Notes: generated from the letters alone by a model not told the origin. A stretch of DNA of 64,000 nucleotides from Bubalus kerabau (GCF_029407905.1 NC_073628.1:85432501-85496500), one strand, 5' to 3'; shown: positions 21,799-34,782, numbered from the stretch's first letter. Translations and numbers: made by a program.

Positions 21799-22303
21799 AT
21801 GGAATTAAAAATATCTGTTTTCTTAGCTCTTTGAAGAAGCTTCTAGATTTTACCTGAGGCATATCTAATCTCCTCTGTTAGATTTCTTTGGTGTTATATA
21901 TAACACTTCATAATACCTAAGACATATTATTAGTTACTCACTGTAAGGCACATTAGTAATAATATTTAGCAAAACCATTTCTTCCTGACTTTCCTGCTGT
22001 TGTCCTTGGTTTACATTTCAGTCCAGCTAGAAACTCTGAGTCCTTTTTTCTCTTGTAGTTCCTATCCTACTATTACATAATCTGCCTGATCTTCATAAAG
22101 TCTTTCAGTCTTCCTTCTCAGTCCTATGCGTTACGTCTAAATTTCTCCTGAAACTTACCTACTTCTCTCTCATTTTCATTACATCTTGTTTATTACTGCT
22201 ATATTAATCTTTTTAAAACATTTATTTCACCATAGATTCTTCTGAGGCCTTGGTTTCCTAATGAGTAATAGTGGCATTTATCAGGGTTATTATCAGGAGT
22301 GGT

Positions 22304-22519
22304 GGGGCTTCCCAGGTGGCATTAGTGGTAAAGAACTGCCTGCCAATGCAGGAGATGTAAGAGATGCGGGTTCAGGCCCTGGGTTGGGAACATGCCTGGA
22401 GAAGGGCATGGAACCCACTTCAGTATTCTTGCCTGGAGAATCCTGTGGACAGAGGAGCCTGGCAGGCTACAATCCATGGGGTCACAGAGTCAGACACGAC
22501 TGAAGTGACTTAGCAGCAG
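22304..22519 (+). repeat. Bov-tA SINE with TSD
   Basis: Full tRNA-head plus Bov-A body. CAGGAGTGGT is repeated at 22294-22303 and 22520-22529. Confidence 0.92.
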
Positions 22520-22929
22520 CAGGAGTGGTAGTGGTAAATGTTGATATAATACAGAGTTTAAGAAAAGAAAAGAATAATTACGTATTCACTAAAAAATAAA
22601 GTAATTAATGAAGCTTAATATGTAGGGATAGTTGCTCATGGTAACAGGTGCCCCAAGAAGTTTGAATTATAGTTAGCCTTGTTGCACAGTAAAAGCACAG
22701 GGGAGTCAATAGTAACCAAAGCCTCTGGAGAGGTCAGTTAACTAAAAATTTACAACCAGTGTAATTATCAGTTAGGCCAGTTTCAAATAAGTGGTGGAGC
22801 CAGAACCCTGATGGTGGGAGTGTGTGCTTTGTTGTAAACTTGGCTGTATAGGGGCAGAAAAAGAAGTCGAGGTGTAGGATGGGTCCCTATAGTTCTTGGT
22901 TGATTTTTTTTAACATGAGACATTTAAAT

Positions 22930-24515
22930 AGGTTGTTCAGTTGCTAAGTCGTGTTTGACTCTTTGTGACCCCGTGAGCTGCAACACACCAGGCTTTCCTG
23001 TCCTTCACTATCTCCTGGAGTTTGCTCAAACTATGTTCATTGAGTCAGTGATGCTATCTAACCATCTTGTCCTCTGCTGCCCTCTTCTTTTGCCTTCAGT
23101 CTTTCCCAGTATAAGGGTATTTCCCAATGAGTCACCTCTTCACATTAGGTGGCCAAAGTATGGAGCTTCAGCATCAGTCATTTCAATGAATATTCAGGGT
23201 TGGTTTCCTTTAGGATTGACTGGTTTGATCTTGCAGTCCAAGGGACTCTCAGGAGTCTTCTCCAGCACCACAGTTCGAAAGCGTCAGTTCTTCAGTGCTC
23301 AGCCTTTTTTATGGTCCAATTCTCCCATCCATACGTGACTACTGGAAAAACCATAGCTTTGACTATAGGGTCATTGTTGGCAAAGTGATGTCTCTGCTTT
23401 TTAAAGTGCTGTCTAGCTTTGTCATAACTTTCCTTCTAAGAAGCAAGTGTCTTTTAATTCCATGGCTGCAGTCACCCCCCCCAAGAAAATAAAATCTGTT
23501 ACTCTTTCCATTGTTTCCCCATTTATTTGCTATGAATTGATGGGACCGGATGCCATGATCTTAGTTTTTTGAATGTTGAGTTTTAACCCAACTTTTTCAG
23601 TCTCCTCTTTCACTCTCATCAAGAGGCTCATTCGTTCCTCTTCGCTTTTTGCCGTAAGGGTGGTGGTGTCTGAATATCTGAAGTTGTTGATATTTCTCTT
23701 GGCAATCTTAATTCCAGCTTGTGATTCCTCCAGTCCATGACATACTCTGCATATAGGGCTTTCCAGGTGGCTCAGCAATAAAGAATCTGCCTGCAGTGCA
23801 GGAGTTTCAGGAGACAAGTTCAATCCTTGGGTCTGGAAGAACCCCTGGAGGAAGGCATGGCAACCCACTCCAGTTTTCTTGCCTGGAGAATCCCATGGAC
23901 AGATGAGCCTGGCAGGCTACAGTCCATAGAGTCAAAAAAGTGAGACATGACTGAAGCGACTTGGCACACACCCATGCCCTCTGTATATAAGTTAAACAGT
24001 GTGACAATATACAGCCTTGATGTATTCCTTCCCCAATTTGAACTGGTTCATTGTTCCATATCCAGTTTTAACTGTTGCTTCTTGACCTGCATACAGGTTT
24101 CTTAGGAGGCAGATAAGGTGGTCTGATATTCCCATTTCTTTCAGAATTGTCCACAGTTTGTTGTGATCCACACAGTCAAAGGCTTTGGTGAAGTCAATGA
24201 AGCAGAAGTAGATATTTTTCTGGAATTCCCTTTTTCTATGATCCAGTGAATGTTGGCAATTTGATCTCTGATTCCTCTGCCTTTTCTAAATCCAGCTTGT
24301 ACCTCTGGAAGTCCTTAGTTCACACACTGCTGAAGGCTAGCTTGAATGGATTTGAGCATTACCTACTAGCATGCAAAATGAGCACAATTGTATGGTAGTT
24401 AGAACATTCTTTGGCATTGCCTCTTTGGGGTTGGAATTTTCTAGCCCTTTGGCCACTGCTGAGTTTTCTGAATTTGCTGACATATTGAGTGCAGCACTTT
24501 AACAGCATCATCTTT
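22930..24515 (-). mobile_element. BovB LINE fragment, interrupted by a Bov-tA
   Basis: Antisense BovB from its 3' tail into the RT region. Pieces of the RT ('fingers/palm' text such as DCVDHNK and the diverged active-site box) are readable, but the frame is broken. A younger Bov-tA (23756-23978) splits it, and its 5' side is cut near 24515. Confidence 0.9.
23756..23978 (+). repeat. Bov-tA SINE nested in BovB
   Basis: Complete Bov-tA inserted in the antisense BovB. The flanks CTCTGCATATA (23745-23755) and CTCTGTATATA (23979-23989) form an 11-bp duplication with one mismatch. Confidence 0.9.
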
Positions 24516-24519
24516 TAAA

Positions 24520-24733
24520 AAGTATTCAGTCCTGTCAGATTCTTTGCGATCCCATGTCCTGTAGTTCGCTCGCCAGGCTCCTTTGTCCACAGGATTCTCC
24601 AGGCAAGAATACTGGAGTGGGTTCAAAGACCTCCTCCAGGGTGTCTTCCTCACCTAGGGATCAAACCCACATTTCTTATGTCTCCTGCATTGGCAGGCAG
24701 ATCCTGTATTGCTAGTGCCACCTGGGAAGCCTT
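24520..24733 (-). repeat. Bov-tA SINE
   Basis: Reverse-oriented Bov-A body and tRNA head ('gctagtgccacctgggaagc'), directly abutting the truncated end of the preceding BovB. Confidence 0.85.
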
Positions 24734-25348
24734 TAAACACGTTACTAGGTTACAAGAATGAAGTCAGCGGAGAAAGACATGTTAAATAAAGCTCAGAAGG
24801 ATTAGCTGATGTTTTTAAGAAACGGTATGATGTCAAAAGACCAGAAAAGCACATGTTGTGGAAACAAGGTAAAAAGAGCTGGGTATGGGTGCTGATACAG
24901 ATGTATGCAGGGAGCAAAAGATGAATTAATGCCTTTTAACTGGGAGAATCTGGGGACAGGAAGGATCAACCTGAAATAATGGACATGAAGCTAACAAGAC
25001 CTGCCAATGAAAAAAGAAGGACTCCCAGATCTGAGGCTGGGTTATGCCAGTGATGGTTCCTTGTTCATTACTTAGAACCCTGAGCTTTCAGTCTTTACAC
25101 TGAATTTCTCTCTCCGTCTCTTTCTCTCTTACACATTCTCTGAGCCAGAATGTCTGCTCCTGACCGGAGACCTTAGCTGCATAGCTCCTTAATCTCTACA
25201 TGGTGTCTCTTTCCTGATGGGCAGAAAGAGGATTTATAAGTTTAAACTGCCTAGGATGGTGTCTAACAAATAATAGGCACTCAATTAATGTTAGCTAATA
25301 CAAAAAACAAATCACCATTCTTGTTACCCTTTCCCTGTATTTTGTTTC
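24734..25348. other. Intergenic, nothing recognised except a possible MIR tail
   Basis: Only about 25220-25300 ('aataataggcactcaattaa') recalls a MIR 3' end; no gene seen. Confidence 0.4.
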
Positions 25349-25543
25349 CCTCGTAGCTAAGTTGGTAACAAATCTGCCTGCAATGCAGGAGACCTGGGTT
25401 CAATTCCTGGGTTAGGAAGATCCCCTGGAGAAGAAAATGGCTACCGACTCCAGTATTCTTGCCTGGAGAATCCCATGGACAGAGGAGCCTGGCAGGCTAC
25501 AGCCCATGGGGTCTCAAGAGTCAGACACGACTTGCCAATAAAC
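25349..25543 (+). repeat. Bov-tA SINE
   Basis: tRNA head ('gctaagttggtaacaaatct', 'ggagacctgggttcaattcc') plus Bov-A body ending in 'gagtcagacacgactt'. Confidence 0.9.
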
Positions 25544-26082
25544 CACCACTGGTGTGTGCTCTTGAGAAGTACCAGGCGGTGTCACTTCTGGCAGAATGGA
25601 AGAGGGGATTTGAGAATGACAAAGATTTGTCGAGTGCTGTGGGCAATTGGGGAGTTAAGGAAAGACTAATACAGAGGGTCTAACTAAGAATGGAAACAAA
25701 ATTTACAGTTGTATCATTTTATCCTATACTGTGTCATTGTAGGACTAGAGCAACGGAGGAAAAGGACAATTAGATTAATAGTGAAAGTTGTGTTTGAGGA
25801 CATTAGCTATTAGATCTGTGTGTGTGAATGATTTCTGTTAGTGAGAAATTAGTCTGATATTCACTGTCTTTCACATGGGATGGATGCAGCCTAAAGACAG
25901 TGATGGGGGGGCCACATCTGTGTGGGGAGCAATTTGACTGGTGTCCCCAGCTTCTTACTCCTTCAGTCTACCACTGTATGCCAGAGGCCACACTTAACAG
26001 GCTGCTCCTAGACTAAGCATGGTGGAAGTACTGAGGAAGTCCCCATCTGATGACACACAGAACTCCAAAGGGCAGTTTGGGG
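25544..26082. other. Intergenic, nothing recognised
   Basis: No exon, RNA gene or repeat family could be named here. Confidence 0.5.
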
Positions 26083-26263
26083 GTTTTCCTGGTGGTCCAG
26101 TAACGGAGACTCTGTGCTCCCAATCTGGGGACTTGGGATCGATTCCTGGTCAGGGAACTAGATACCGCATGCCCCAACTAGGAGCTTGCATGCTGCGGCT
26201 AAAGGTCATTCATACAACAGCTAACACCTGGCGCAGCCAAATAAAAATATTTAGAAGACAAAA
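26083..26263 (+). repeat. CHR-type SINE, shortened
   Basis: tRNA-derived head ('ttttcctggtggtccagtaa', 'cctggtcagggaactagata') and the terminal 'gcgcagccaaataaaaat' of the CHR family, with an internal deletion. Confidence 0.78.
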
Positions 26264-26873
26264 ACATTTTCAGAGGGCGGTTTTGACTTAAGGGCTCCCT
26301 ATTGAACTGACTAAAACTTGCTTTGAATTTTGCTGTGTTTGGGGACTTCCTATCCAATCTTCCTGCCTTTCCTCTCTCTTCCTATAGATCACCCTGCAGT
26401 CACAGTCTGAAGCCCTTCCTGCCTTCTGCTCCCTTCTTTTAAAAAGGTTTTACATGGCTAATCTTTTCTTAGCATCTGCCTCTCTATGGACCCAAACTTG
26501 CTGAAGAGTCAAGGAATGTGAAAGTAATAGGAAGAAGAATGGTTGGAATAATTGAAGCATGTGTTAGAAATTCAAGTCATTTAAATTCTGATAAGAAGGT
26601 GCCAGAGATGGAGTGATTCCTAATGATGCAAAAGTCCAGTACTATGTACTTTGGGGTTAAGCACTTTCAAAGATATTTTGCCTAAAGGCCTTTTATTTTT
26701 GCTGGCGGCTGAGGGTAATGAAGGGTCATTCAATTCATTTGAATACCCCAAACCTGGTGAGTTTAGTACAATGTTCAAATGGAATATTGGGAACATGGCC
26801 TGGTGTCTCTGAAGAAAAGGTTTCACTAGAAAAGGAAGACAGCTGCCCATACAATTAGATCTAAGTAAGTTCA
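26264..26873. other. Intergenic, nothing recognised
   Basis: No exon or repeat family recognised before the BovB that starts at about 26875. Confidence 0.5.
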
Positions 26874-26874
26874 T

Positions 26875-27955
26875 GGTAGAGGAACCAGAGATCAAATTGC
26901 CAACATCTGCTGGATCATGGAAAAAGCAAGAGAGTTCCATAAAAACATCCATTTCTGCTTTATTGACTATGCCAAAGCCTTTGACTGTGTGGATCACAAT
27001 AAACTGTGGAAAATTCTGAAAGAGATGGGAATACCAGACCACCTGACCTGCCCCCTGAGAAACCTATATGCAGGTCAGGAAGCAACAGTTAGAACTGGAC
27101 ATGGAACAACAGACTGGTTCCAAATAGAAAAAGGAGTATATCAAGGCTGTATATTGTCACCCTGCTTATTTAACTTCTGTGCAGAGTACCTCATGAGAAA
27201 CGCTGGGCTAGAAGAAGCACAAGCTGGAATCAAGATTTCTGGGAGAAATATCAATAACCTCAGATATGCAGATGACACCACCCTTATGGCAGAAAGTGAA
27301 GAGGAACTCAAAAGCCTCTTGATGAAAGTGAAAGAGGAGAGTGAAAAAGTTGGCTTAAAGCTCAACATTCAGAAAACGAAGATCATGGCATCTGGTCCCA
27401 TCACTTCATGGGAAATAGAGGGGGAAACAGTGGAAACAGTGTCAGACTTTATTTTTTTGGGCTCCAAAATCACTGAAGATGGTGACTGCAGCCATGAAAT
27501 TAAAAGACGCTTACTCCTTGGAGATAGTTATGACCAACCTAGATAGCATATTCAAAAGCAGAGACATTACTTTGCCAACAAAGGTCCGTCTAGTCAAGAC
27601 TATGGTTTTTCCAGTAGTCATGTATGGATGTGAGAATTGGATTGTGAAGAAAGCTGAGCGTGGAAGAATTGATGCTTTTGAACTGTGGTGTTGGAGAAGA
27701 CTCTTGAGAGTCCCTTGGACTGCAAGGAGATCCAACCAGTCCATCCTAAAGGAGATCAGTCCTGGGTGTTCTTTGGAAGGAATGATGCTAAAGCTGAAAC
27801 TCCAGTACTTGGACCACCTCATGTGAAGAGTTGACTCATTGGAAAAGACTCTGATGCTGGGAGTGATTGGGGGCAGGAGGAGAAGGGGACGACAGAGGAT
27901 GAGATGGCTGGATGGCATGACCAACTCGATGGACATGAGTCTGAGTGAACTCAGA
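26875..27955 (+). mobile_element. BovB LINE fragment with a long RT open frame
   Basis: A 209-residue open frame (26917-27546) holds DYAKAFDCVDHNKLW (first catalytic Asp region), GVYQGCILSPCLFN and the YADDTTLM box. A small deletion near 27520 shifts frame, and the RT continues in the frame of 27479-27826 (SRDITLPTK, VVMYGCENW). The 3' end stops about 70 bp short of the usual BovB tail, where an antisense BovB begins. 5'-truncated and non-functional. Confidence 0.94.
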
Positions 27956-30175
27956 GACATTCTCTGCTTTTTAATATGCTGTCTAGGTTTGTCATAGCTT
28001 TTCTTCCAAGGAGCAAGTATCTTTTAATTTCATGGCTGTAGTGATCATCTGCAGTGATTTTGGAGCCCCACCCCCAGATAAAGTCTGTCATTGTTTCCAC
28101 TGTTTCCCCATCTATTTGCCATGAAGTCATGGGACCAGATGCTATGATCTTTGTTTCTGAATGTTGAGTTTTAAGCCAGCTTGTTCACTCTCCTCTTGCG
28201 CTTTCATTAAGAGGCCCTTTAGTTTCTTCTTCGCTTTCTGCCATAAGGGTGGTGTCATCTGTGTATCTGAGGTTATTGATATTTCTCCCAGAAATCTTGA
28301 TTCCAGCTTGTGCTTCCTCCAGCCCAGCATTTTGCACGATGTAGTCTGCATATAAGTTAAATAAGTAGGGTGACAATATATAGCCTTGACGTACTCCTTT
28401 CCCAATTTGGAACCAGTCTGTTGTTCCATGTCCAGTTCTAACTGTTGCTTCTTGACCTGCATACAGATTTCTGAGTAGGTGGGTAAGGTAGTCTGGCATT
28501 CCCTTCTCTTGAAGAATTTTCCACAGTTTGTTGTGATCCACACAGTCAAAGGCTTTGGGGTAGTCAATAAAGCAGAAGTAGATGTTTTTCTGGAACTCTC
28601 TTGCTTTTTTGATGATCCAGCGGATATTGGCAATTTGATCTTTGGTTCCTATCCCTTTTCTAAATCCAGCTTGAACCTCTGGAAGTTCTCAGTCCACGTA
28701 CTGTTGTATGTAGCCTTGCTTGGAGAATTTTGAGCATTACTTTGCTAGCATGTAAGATGAGTACAATTGTGTGGTAGTCGGAACATTCTTTGTATTGCCT
28801 TTCTTTGTGATTGGAATGAAAACTGACCTTTTCCAGTCCTGTGGCCACTGCTGAGTTTTCCAAATTTGCTGGCATATTGAGTGTAGCACTTTAACAGTGC
28901 CTTTTAGAACTTGGAGTAGCTTAACTGGAATTCCATCCCCTTCACTAGCTTTGTTTGTACTGATGCTTCCTAAGGCCCACTTGACTTTGCATTCCAGGAT
29001 GTCTGGCTCTAGGTGAGTGATTACACCAATGTGGATATCTGGGTCATTAAGGTCTCTTTTGTATAGTTCTTCTCTGTATTCTTGCCACCTCTTCTTAATA
29101 TCTTCTGCTTCCATTAGGTCCATACCGTTTCTCCTTTGTCTTTCTCTTCTCTTCTTTTCTCAGCTATTGAAGGCCTCCTCATTCAACCATTTTGCGTTTT
29201 TGCATTTCTTTTTCTTGGGGACGGTCTTGATCCCTGCCTCCTGTACAGTGTCATGAACCTCCGTCCATGGTTCTTCAGGCGCTCTCAGATCTAATCCCTT
29301 GAATCTGTTTGTCACTCACACTGTACAATCATAAGGCATTTGATTTAGGTCATAACTGAGTTATCTAGTGGTTTTCCTACTTTCTTCAATTTAAGTCTGA
29401 ATTTGGCATTTAGGAGTTCATGGTCTAAGCCACAGTCAGCTCCTGGTATTGTTTTTGCTGACTGTATTGAGCTTCTCCATCTTTGGCTGCAAAGAATATA
29501 ATCAATCCGATTTCGGTATTGACCATCTGGTGATGTTCATGTGTAGAGTTGTCTCTTGTTTTGTTGGAAAAGGGTGTTTGCTATGACCAGTGTGTTCTCT
29601 TGAGAAACACTCTATTAGCCTTTGCTCTATTTCATTTTGTATTCCAAGGCCAAACTTGCCTGTTACTCCAGGTATCTCTTGACTTCCTACTTTTGCATTC
29701 CAGTCCCCTGTGATGAAAAGGACATCTTTTTTTGGTGTTAGTTCTAGATGGTATTATAGGTCCTCATAGAACCATTCAACTTCAGCTTCTTTGTCATTAG
29801 TGGTTGGGGCACAGACTTGGATTACTGTGATACTCTGTGGTTTGCCTTGGAAATGAACAGAGATCATTCTGTCATTTTTGAGATTGCACCCAAGTACTGC
29901 ATTTTGGACTCTTGTTTATTATGAGGGGCTACTCCATTTCTTCTAAGGGATTCTTGCCCACTGTGGTAGATATAATGGTCATCTGAATTAAATTCACCCA
30001 TTCTAGTCCATTTTTAGTTTGCTGATTCCTGAAATATTAGTGTTCACTCTTGCCATCTCCTGTTTGACCTCCTGTTTGATTCATGGACCTAACATTCCAG
30101 ATTCTTATGCAATATTGTTCCTTACAGCATCGAACTTTATTTCCATCACCAGACACATCCACAACTGCGCGTTAG
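27956..30175 (-). mobile_element. BovB LINE fragment, 2.2 kb, with endonuclease and RT regions
   Basis: The longest BovB in the window. Reading leftwards, 30175-29150 corresponds to the APE-type endonuclease region (for example the complement of 'cctgtgatgaaaaggaca' near 29710), then the linker and the RT with a YTDDTTLM variant of the active-site box around 28240-28270. Many frame breaks. Its 3' part is missing beyond 27956, where it meets the sense BovB. Confidence 0.92.
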
Positions 30176-30750
30176 CCATGTTACCCCAAACTAATTCTGA
30201 GCCCAGAGAGCAAGTTTATATTATAATATCATAATATAACATTATCAGTTTCTATAGCGAGGGTGAAAAGATAATTCAGTCTTCCCTCTAACATGGTTGC
30301 CTAAAATGTGTTTTTTTTCTTTTCATTAGCAGTAGTTTGAATTTTTTTCTTTCATCCTCTTAACTAATTGGTGATTCCATGTCTCTAACTTCCTCTGCAT
30401 TATTTTGTACTGGCTGTGCTTCTCACCTGAAGGCAAGCCCCTTGGGGCTCCAGCCCTTTGATCTCCCTCCACACTGCCCCAGGTCCAGTTCCATGAAGTA
30501 CCTGGTCCTCCCCATTCCCTGAACCCTGTCTCTTCCAGGTTGGTCTTGGATTAGTGAGTGAAGTCTGGATCATAGTGGTCCCAAGCAGTGACTCATTTAG
30601 CCGTTTCTCCTTGGGATGGAAGATGTGGATGTGGAGGGACTGCTGACAGTCTCAAGACTGCCACCAGGAAATAGAGGATGACCCCCAGTACTCCATGGCT
30701 TCTATGTGCCTGAGACCCCTGCTTCCTTCCTTTGTTCATTGAGGAAAACT
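30176..30750. other. Intergenic, nothing recognised
   Basis: Includes a short GC-richer stretch at 30420-30720 without an evident exon or CpG island. Confidence 0.5.
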
Positions 30751-30762
30751 AAGAGCCTTGGA

Positions 30763-31041
30763 CGGAGAAGGCAATGGCACCCCAGTCCAGTACTCTTGCC
30801 TGGAAAATCCCATGGATGGAAGAGCCTGGTAGGCTGCAGTCCATGGGGTTGCTAAGAGTTGGACATGACTGAGCGACTTCACTTTCCCTTTTCACTTTCA
30901 TGCATTGGAGAAGGAAATGGAACCCCACTCCAGTGTTCTTTCCTGGAGAATCCCAGGGACGGGGGAGTCTGGTGGGCTGCCGTCTATGGGGTCGCACAGA
31001 GTCGGACACGACTGAAGCGACTTAGCAGCAGCAGCAGCAGC
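30763..31041 (+). repeat. Bov-A2 SINE with 12-bp TSD
   Basis: Complete dimer ending in a (GCA)n tail. AAGAGCCTTGGA is repeated exactly at 30751-30762 and 31042-31053. Confidence 0.95.
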
Positions 31042-31353
31042 AAGAGCCTTGGAAAGGAGCTTTTTAAGTCCCTTTAAGGACTCTGAGTATGAAGTTTCCT
31101 TAGTCTGTGTCCACTGGCCAAGCATGGGACAGTGGGTGACCTATTTGGTAAGAAAGATGCTTTGCAGGGTTTAGGCTACTTCCCCAATTCTTGAAGCCCT
31201 CTTTTTGTTCACAGTTGGGTCCCAAAGATCCTCAACACTAGGCTCAGTATTCTAAACTCAAATCAGGGATTATTTAACTCATTCCAACTTTACATTCTGT
31301 GGCTCAACATTGAGTTATCTTGGCTTCACATAACATCTCAATAACTGAAATTC

Positions 31354-31560
31354 TTGGACTTACCTGGTAGTCCAGTGATTAAGAATCCACGTGGCAATGC
31401 AGGGCATGTGGGTTCAATCCTTGGCTGGGGAGCTAAGATCCCACACGCCACAGAGCAACTAAACTTCTGTACCACAACTGTAAAAGCCCAAGTGGCCCCA
31501 ACAAAGAGCCCCCTGTGCTGCAATAAAGACCCAGTGCAGTGAAAAATACCCCCAAACAAT
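31354..31560 (+). repeat. CHR-type SINE
   Basis: 'cttacctggtagtccagtga', 'tgggttcaatccttggctgg', 'gagcaactaaacttctgtac' and 'aataaagacccagtgcagtg' follow the CHR order, shortened internally. Confidence 0.85.
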
Positions 31561-32890
31561 AAAGAGCCCCCAAAACTTAAATCCTACATTCTTTCTGAGC
31601 CTTAAACCTCCAGTTGAGAAGCCCATGCCTTCTCCTGCCAGTGTACTGCTCACAGGCACACAGCATCACACTCAAGTTTCATGAAACAACCCACAAGAAT
31701 AGGGACCGAGACCCTGCCATTCATTCATCTGTCAAATCTCTGCATGCTAATTATGAGCAATGCATTATTTAAGATTGCAGGAAGATGGAAGTTTGCACCC
31801 CTGAAACTGTGCCCATGTGTTTTGCTTTGTAGCTATCTTTCTGATGCCTAGCATCTGCTTCTGAGATAAAAGTTTTGACTCCATGTTGCCATGTATGGGC
31901 CCTAACAGAGATCTCTTGTGCATACCTCTTGGACACTGAGCTTTTCTGGAAGCATAGATGACCTCTTGTGGTATAAGCAGCTTGATGAGAGTTCCTAACT
32001 TCTCTTGGTTCTCTTGAAAGTATCTGATACTTGTTCCAGGCATTTCTTGCCTGCCCTGGCTCCTGTTGTTCCTGAACAATGAATGTGAGCAGGGAATGAA
32101 GAAAAATAAAGGTATGTATTATCAAAAAGTGCCTCTATAACTCTGCATGGGAAGGCCAGATGGGCAGAACCCAGGTATTGCACTTTAGATACTAAAGAGG
32201 CTGGGATGTAGTGACATTGGTTTTCTCTCTTTAACACAGATCAAAATAAGAGTTATTTAACCAAGCTGTCTCTTCCATGGAAATGTCCAGTTAGGTGAAC
32301 AGTTGGAAGTGTAGGGCTCTTCCTTTCTTATTGTATCATTGTCTGGGATATTGCTTTTTTCTTCATGGGAGGTGATGGCTCACCACCAGCCAAGTCCCAA
32401 CCACTGGGAAATGAGAAACTTATATATGCACACACTAGGAAACAGTGAGACTGCGGGAACAGGATGATTCCTCTAAGATGTGGGGCAGCTGACTTTCTGC
32501 ATCAGAGGGAAGGGGAACAAGTCATATATTAGAGGAAAAGGGGTCATGTCCGGGTAGCTGGAACCACATCCCAGAAAGGAAGGACTAAGTCATCTCATCT
32601 CTGAGTATGGAGCCCAGCATCATGTTTCCCTTGAGAACTCTTCACATGCTCTAGTGACAGGGAATATTCTATGGTACAATTAGCCCCCGGTTCTCTGGAA
32701 CTCCTTATGACATGTTATTTAGTTCAGTAAGAGGTTTGTGAGTTGCTTCTATGTATCATGCTTAATGCTAAATACTGGTATGAGATGATTATACCAGCAG
32801 TGTTGTTGAATGCTGAGGCATTAACCTAAACTTATAGATGTAAAAGCTTTACCTCAGAATAACGACTCCGGAGCTACATTTGTAAGGTGA
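31561..32890. other. Intergenic; possible unclassified repeat at about 31765-32110
   Basis: 31765-32110 reads like non-unique sequence (evenly spaced short motifs, overlapping open frames of 104 and 118 residues on the minus strand), but I cannot assign a family. The rest is unremarkable. Confidence 0.3.
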
Positions 32891-32894
32891 ATTA

Positions 32895-33078
32895 AAGATT
32901 TTTAAAAATACTTTCATAGGATTTCCTCTCATCACTTTGTAAGATATTATAGTCTTCATTATAACGTTACTAAACAGGCTTGGAAAAGTCGCCAGAGCTC
33001 ACACAGCAGACCTGGGACTCAAAGTCATGTTTTGAAATCCTGACCCACAGCTCTTTCCGCTACAGCACAGCCACTGCT
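32895..33078 (-). repeat. MIR SINE relic
   Basis: 'ccagagctcacacagcagac', 'tgggactcaaagtcatg' and 'ctctttccgctacagcac' follow the antisense MIR core and tRNA-like part. Confidence 0.65.
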
Positions 33079-33619
33079 GGGCTACTTTAGGAAGTGCCAG
33101 AAGTTTGCCTCTCAAGGTTGTGAAAAGTCAAGCTATTCTTAGGGTGCAAGAATATTACCTCAAAAATTACTAATAGCAAAGGTAAAATGCACATTTACAA
33201 GGAAGAGTTTTAGCAGCCCCCACTTTTACCAGCTGATCAAACTTAATTTTATTAGTAGCAAACAACCTGATATTATGCATGCTCTGATATGATCTGATGC
33301 AATATGAAGTGAACAATCTATAATTTGTAGTGTGAATTTTTACTAAAAAACACTTAAATCAAGTGAAACCTCCATTTTCTAACATCTAGATCTAGCCTGA
33401 ATTTTATAGGGCACGCAGGGAACTGCGGAACAAGGGAAATGACACTAGGAGAAAATAACAGGCAAATACAGAATGTGGGACATTTTAACAAGAATCCTAG
33501 CTTAGAATTTTAAAAGAGTCACTGTCATGAAAAAGAAAATGCAATCTTGTTTTATGAAGAAAAAGTTAGCAAAGCCATTCTTAGAGTGAATATGTTTTTT
33601 GCTTGCTATTATAGAATGA

Positions 33620-33730
33620 TTTTTTTTTGGTCACATGTCTTGCGGGTTCTTAGTTCCTGGACCAGGGATTGAACCCACACCCTTGGCAGTGAAAGTACAG
33701 TCTTAACTACTGGATCACCAGGAATTCCCA
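33620..33730 (-). repeat. CHR-type SINE, tRNA-derived part
   Basis: Antisense 'gaccagggattgaaccca', 'cttaactactggatcacc' and 'aggaattccc': the tRNA-derived head with a poly-T flank. Confidence 0.8.
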
Positions 33731-33799
33731 GAATAAATTTTTAAAATTTGGAATATCTTTATTTTTATATAATTTTAAAGTGATTGAAAATAAGCACAA

Positions 33800-34010
33800 A
33801 TAATAATGATCATAGTTGTAACTGACATATATATTAAATACTGTGTGCCAACACTGCTACTTTACTTGTTCTAACTAAATCTACACAACAGCACTGTGTG
33901 GGAGGCAGTATTATTTTCCCCATTTTTTGATGCAGAAACTGAGGCTCAGAAGTTGAACAGACCAGGTAAGGTCATATAATAGGTATCATTACCTATTATG
34001 ATGATCATTA
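33800..34010 (-). repeat. MIR SINE relic
   Basis: Antisense MIR wording: 'tactgtgtgccaacactgct', 'ttattttccccatttttt', 'gaaactgaggctcagaag'. Confidence 0.75.
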
Positions 34011-34059
34011 CCTATTATCTTCCAAAGGAGAATGGACAGACAACCTCTTGGCTTCAGTT

Positions 34060-34320
34060 TTTTAATTTATTTAAATTTGAAATATAATTGCTTTACAATG
34101 TTGCATTAGTTTTCACAACGTGAATCCAACAAACAGCAAGAATTAGCTATATTTATACATATATACCTTCCCTTTTGAGCCTCCCTCCCACCCCCAATCC
34201 CTATCCGACACTTGTAGGTCATCACAGAGGAGAGAACTGAGCTCCGTGTGCAATATAACAGCTTCCCATTAGTTATCTGTTTTATATATGGCAGTGCTAC
34301 TCTCTCAATCAGAATAATTT
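34060..34320 (-). repeat. L1 3'-end fragment
   Basis: 'ttgctttacaatgttgcatt', 'cctccctcccacccccaat' and 'gcttcccattagttatctgt' are typical of artiodactyl L1 3' sequence in antisense. Confidence 0.7.
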
Positions 34321-34782
34321 TCTTAGATGTGATGATGTTGTTTTACAGAATACTGTTATTCTGCGGAAATGCATGTTACAGTACTTTTGACATGTCATGA
34401 TGTAAAGAGTTGTGAAACGTTATGATGTCTGCCATTTTCAAATGGTTCAACACAACAACTTACTTTGAAGTGTCTGAATCACTGTTATAAGCATACATAC
34501 ATAGCGGGAGAAAATGAGCAGAAACTGCAAAATGCTAAGAACTGTGTGATCTAGGTGGAGGGTATATAGGTGCTCACTGCACTGTGCTCTCAACTTTCTG
34601 TCTGCATTGAAAAATGATCATAATAAAATGTTAGCGGGGGGGAAAAACCGCCTCTCCATGCAGCGCCGCCTTAGGAACGAAAGGTCAAGAGAGCACAAAT
34701 GACAGCCCACACCCTCTTCTCCCCGGCCGGCGCAGCCAGCCTTGAAGGGACCCCATCTGGGCATGCTCAGAGGCCGCACGCG

